From: Wenzhouxiangella sp.
GTDB lineage: Bacteria > Pseudomonadota > Gammaproteobacteria > Xanthomonadales > Wenzhouxiangellaceae
Reading direction: 5' to 3'
Assembly: GCA_007119095.1 (NCBI GenBank)
Contig: SKQI01000208.1
Coordinates: 1-5,601, forward strand
Length of the DNA stretch: 5,601 nucleotides
The notes beneath the pieces were generated by a model. That model saw only the letters and a list, made by a program, of their open reading frames with translations. It did not search any database and was not told where the DNA came from. Made by a program: the position numbers and the translations under genes. Shown here piece after piece: positions 5,526-5,601 of this stretch (positions are counted from its first letter, which is position 1; each line of letters opens with the position of its first letter).

Positions 5526-5601
5526 ATGAAACTGCGTCCCTTGCATGACCGCGTCATTGTCAAGCGCGTTGAAGAAGAACGCACCAGCCCGGGCGGCATC
5601 G
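5526..5601 (+). CDS. groES: Co-chaperonin GroES (5' end only)
   Basis: GroES caps the GroEL folding chamber as a heptamer in the cytoplasm. The first 25 residues are present, beginning MKLRPLHDRVIVKRVEEER and continuing SPGGI. This is the conserved GroES N-terminus with the LHDRV core-strand motif. The full protein is usually about 95-97 residues; the rest, and the expected groEL, lie beyond the right edge. The ATG has a GGGAG ribosome site with an 8-nt spacer and follows a sigma-32 type promoter. It is the only plus-strand gene in the window and is divergent from cutA. Confidence 0.96.
   Translation, partial: MKLRPLHDRVIVKRVEEERTSPGGI

Overview
The window looks like chromosomal core-genome DNA from a GC-rich gammaproteobacterium. 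The AccC, AccB, AroQ, CutA and GroES proteins all resemble the Pseudomonas/enteric types. The gene order combines two arrangements I recall from that class: dsbD-aroQ-accB-accC as in Pseudomonas, and cutA-dsbD in the groES neighbourhood as in enterics. I cannot name the genus. An early-branching lineage such as Xanthomonadales or Chromatiales is only a guess.

Layout: six genes lie on the minus strand and one on the plus strand. From right to left on the minus strand come cutA, a long dsbD, and a membrane-anchored TlpA-like thioredoxin. These three overlap by 8 nt and 1 nt and look like one transcription unit. A 272-nt gap follows, holding a strong compound inverted repeat (about 2016-2107). 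Then come aroQ (type II dehydroquinase), accB (biotin carboxyl carrier protein) and accC (biotin carboxylase), separated by only 2 nt each. accC runs off the left edge. At the right edge the first 25 codons of groES start on the plus strand. Ahead of it are a good sigma-32 type heat-shock promoter (5339-5367) and a leader of about 150 nt rich in small hairpins.

How the genes work together: DsbD carries electrons from cytoplasmic thioredoxin across the inner membrane, and the adjacent TlpA-like protein is a likely periplasmic recipient. AccB and AccC form the first half-reaction of acetyl-CoA carboxylase, which starts fatty-acid synthesis. AroQ belongs to the shikimate pathway and is probably linked to accBC only through co-transcription. 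CutA is a small trimeric protein whose historical name refers to divalent-cation tolerance. GroES is the co-chaperonin of GroEL, whose gene should follow just outside the window.

The most unusual points are: (1) DsbD has two tandem periplasmic alpha domains, each with its own cysteine pair, giving 737 residues against about 565 in E. coli; (2) the palindromic element between the TlpA-like gene and aroQ has two mutually exclusive pairings; (3) the groES leader is structured and carries a textbook heat-shock promoter. I see no mobile element genes, CRISPR array, tRNA, rRNA or clearly novel multi-gene system. Most of the window is ordinary housekeeping sequence.
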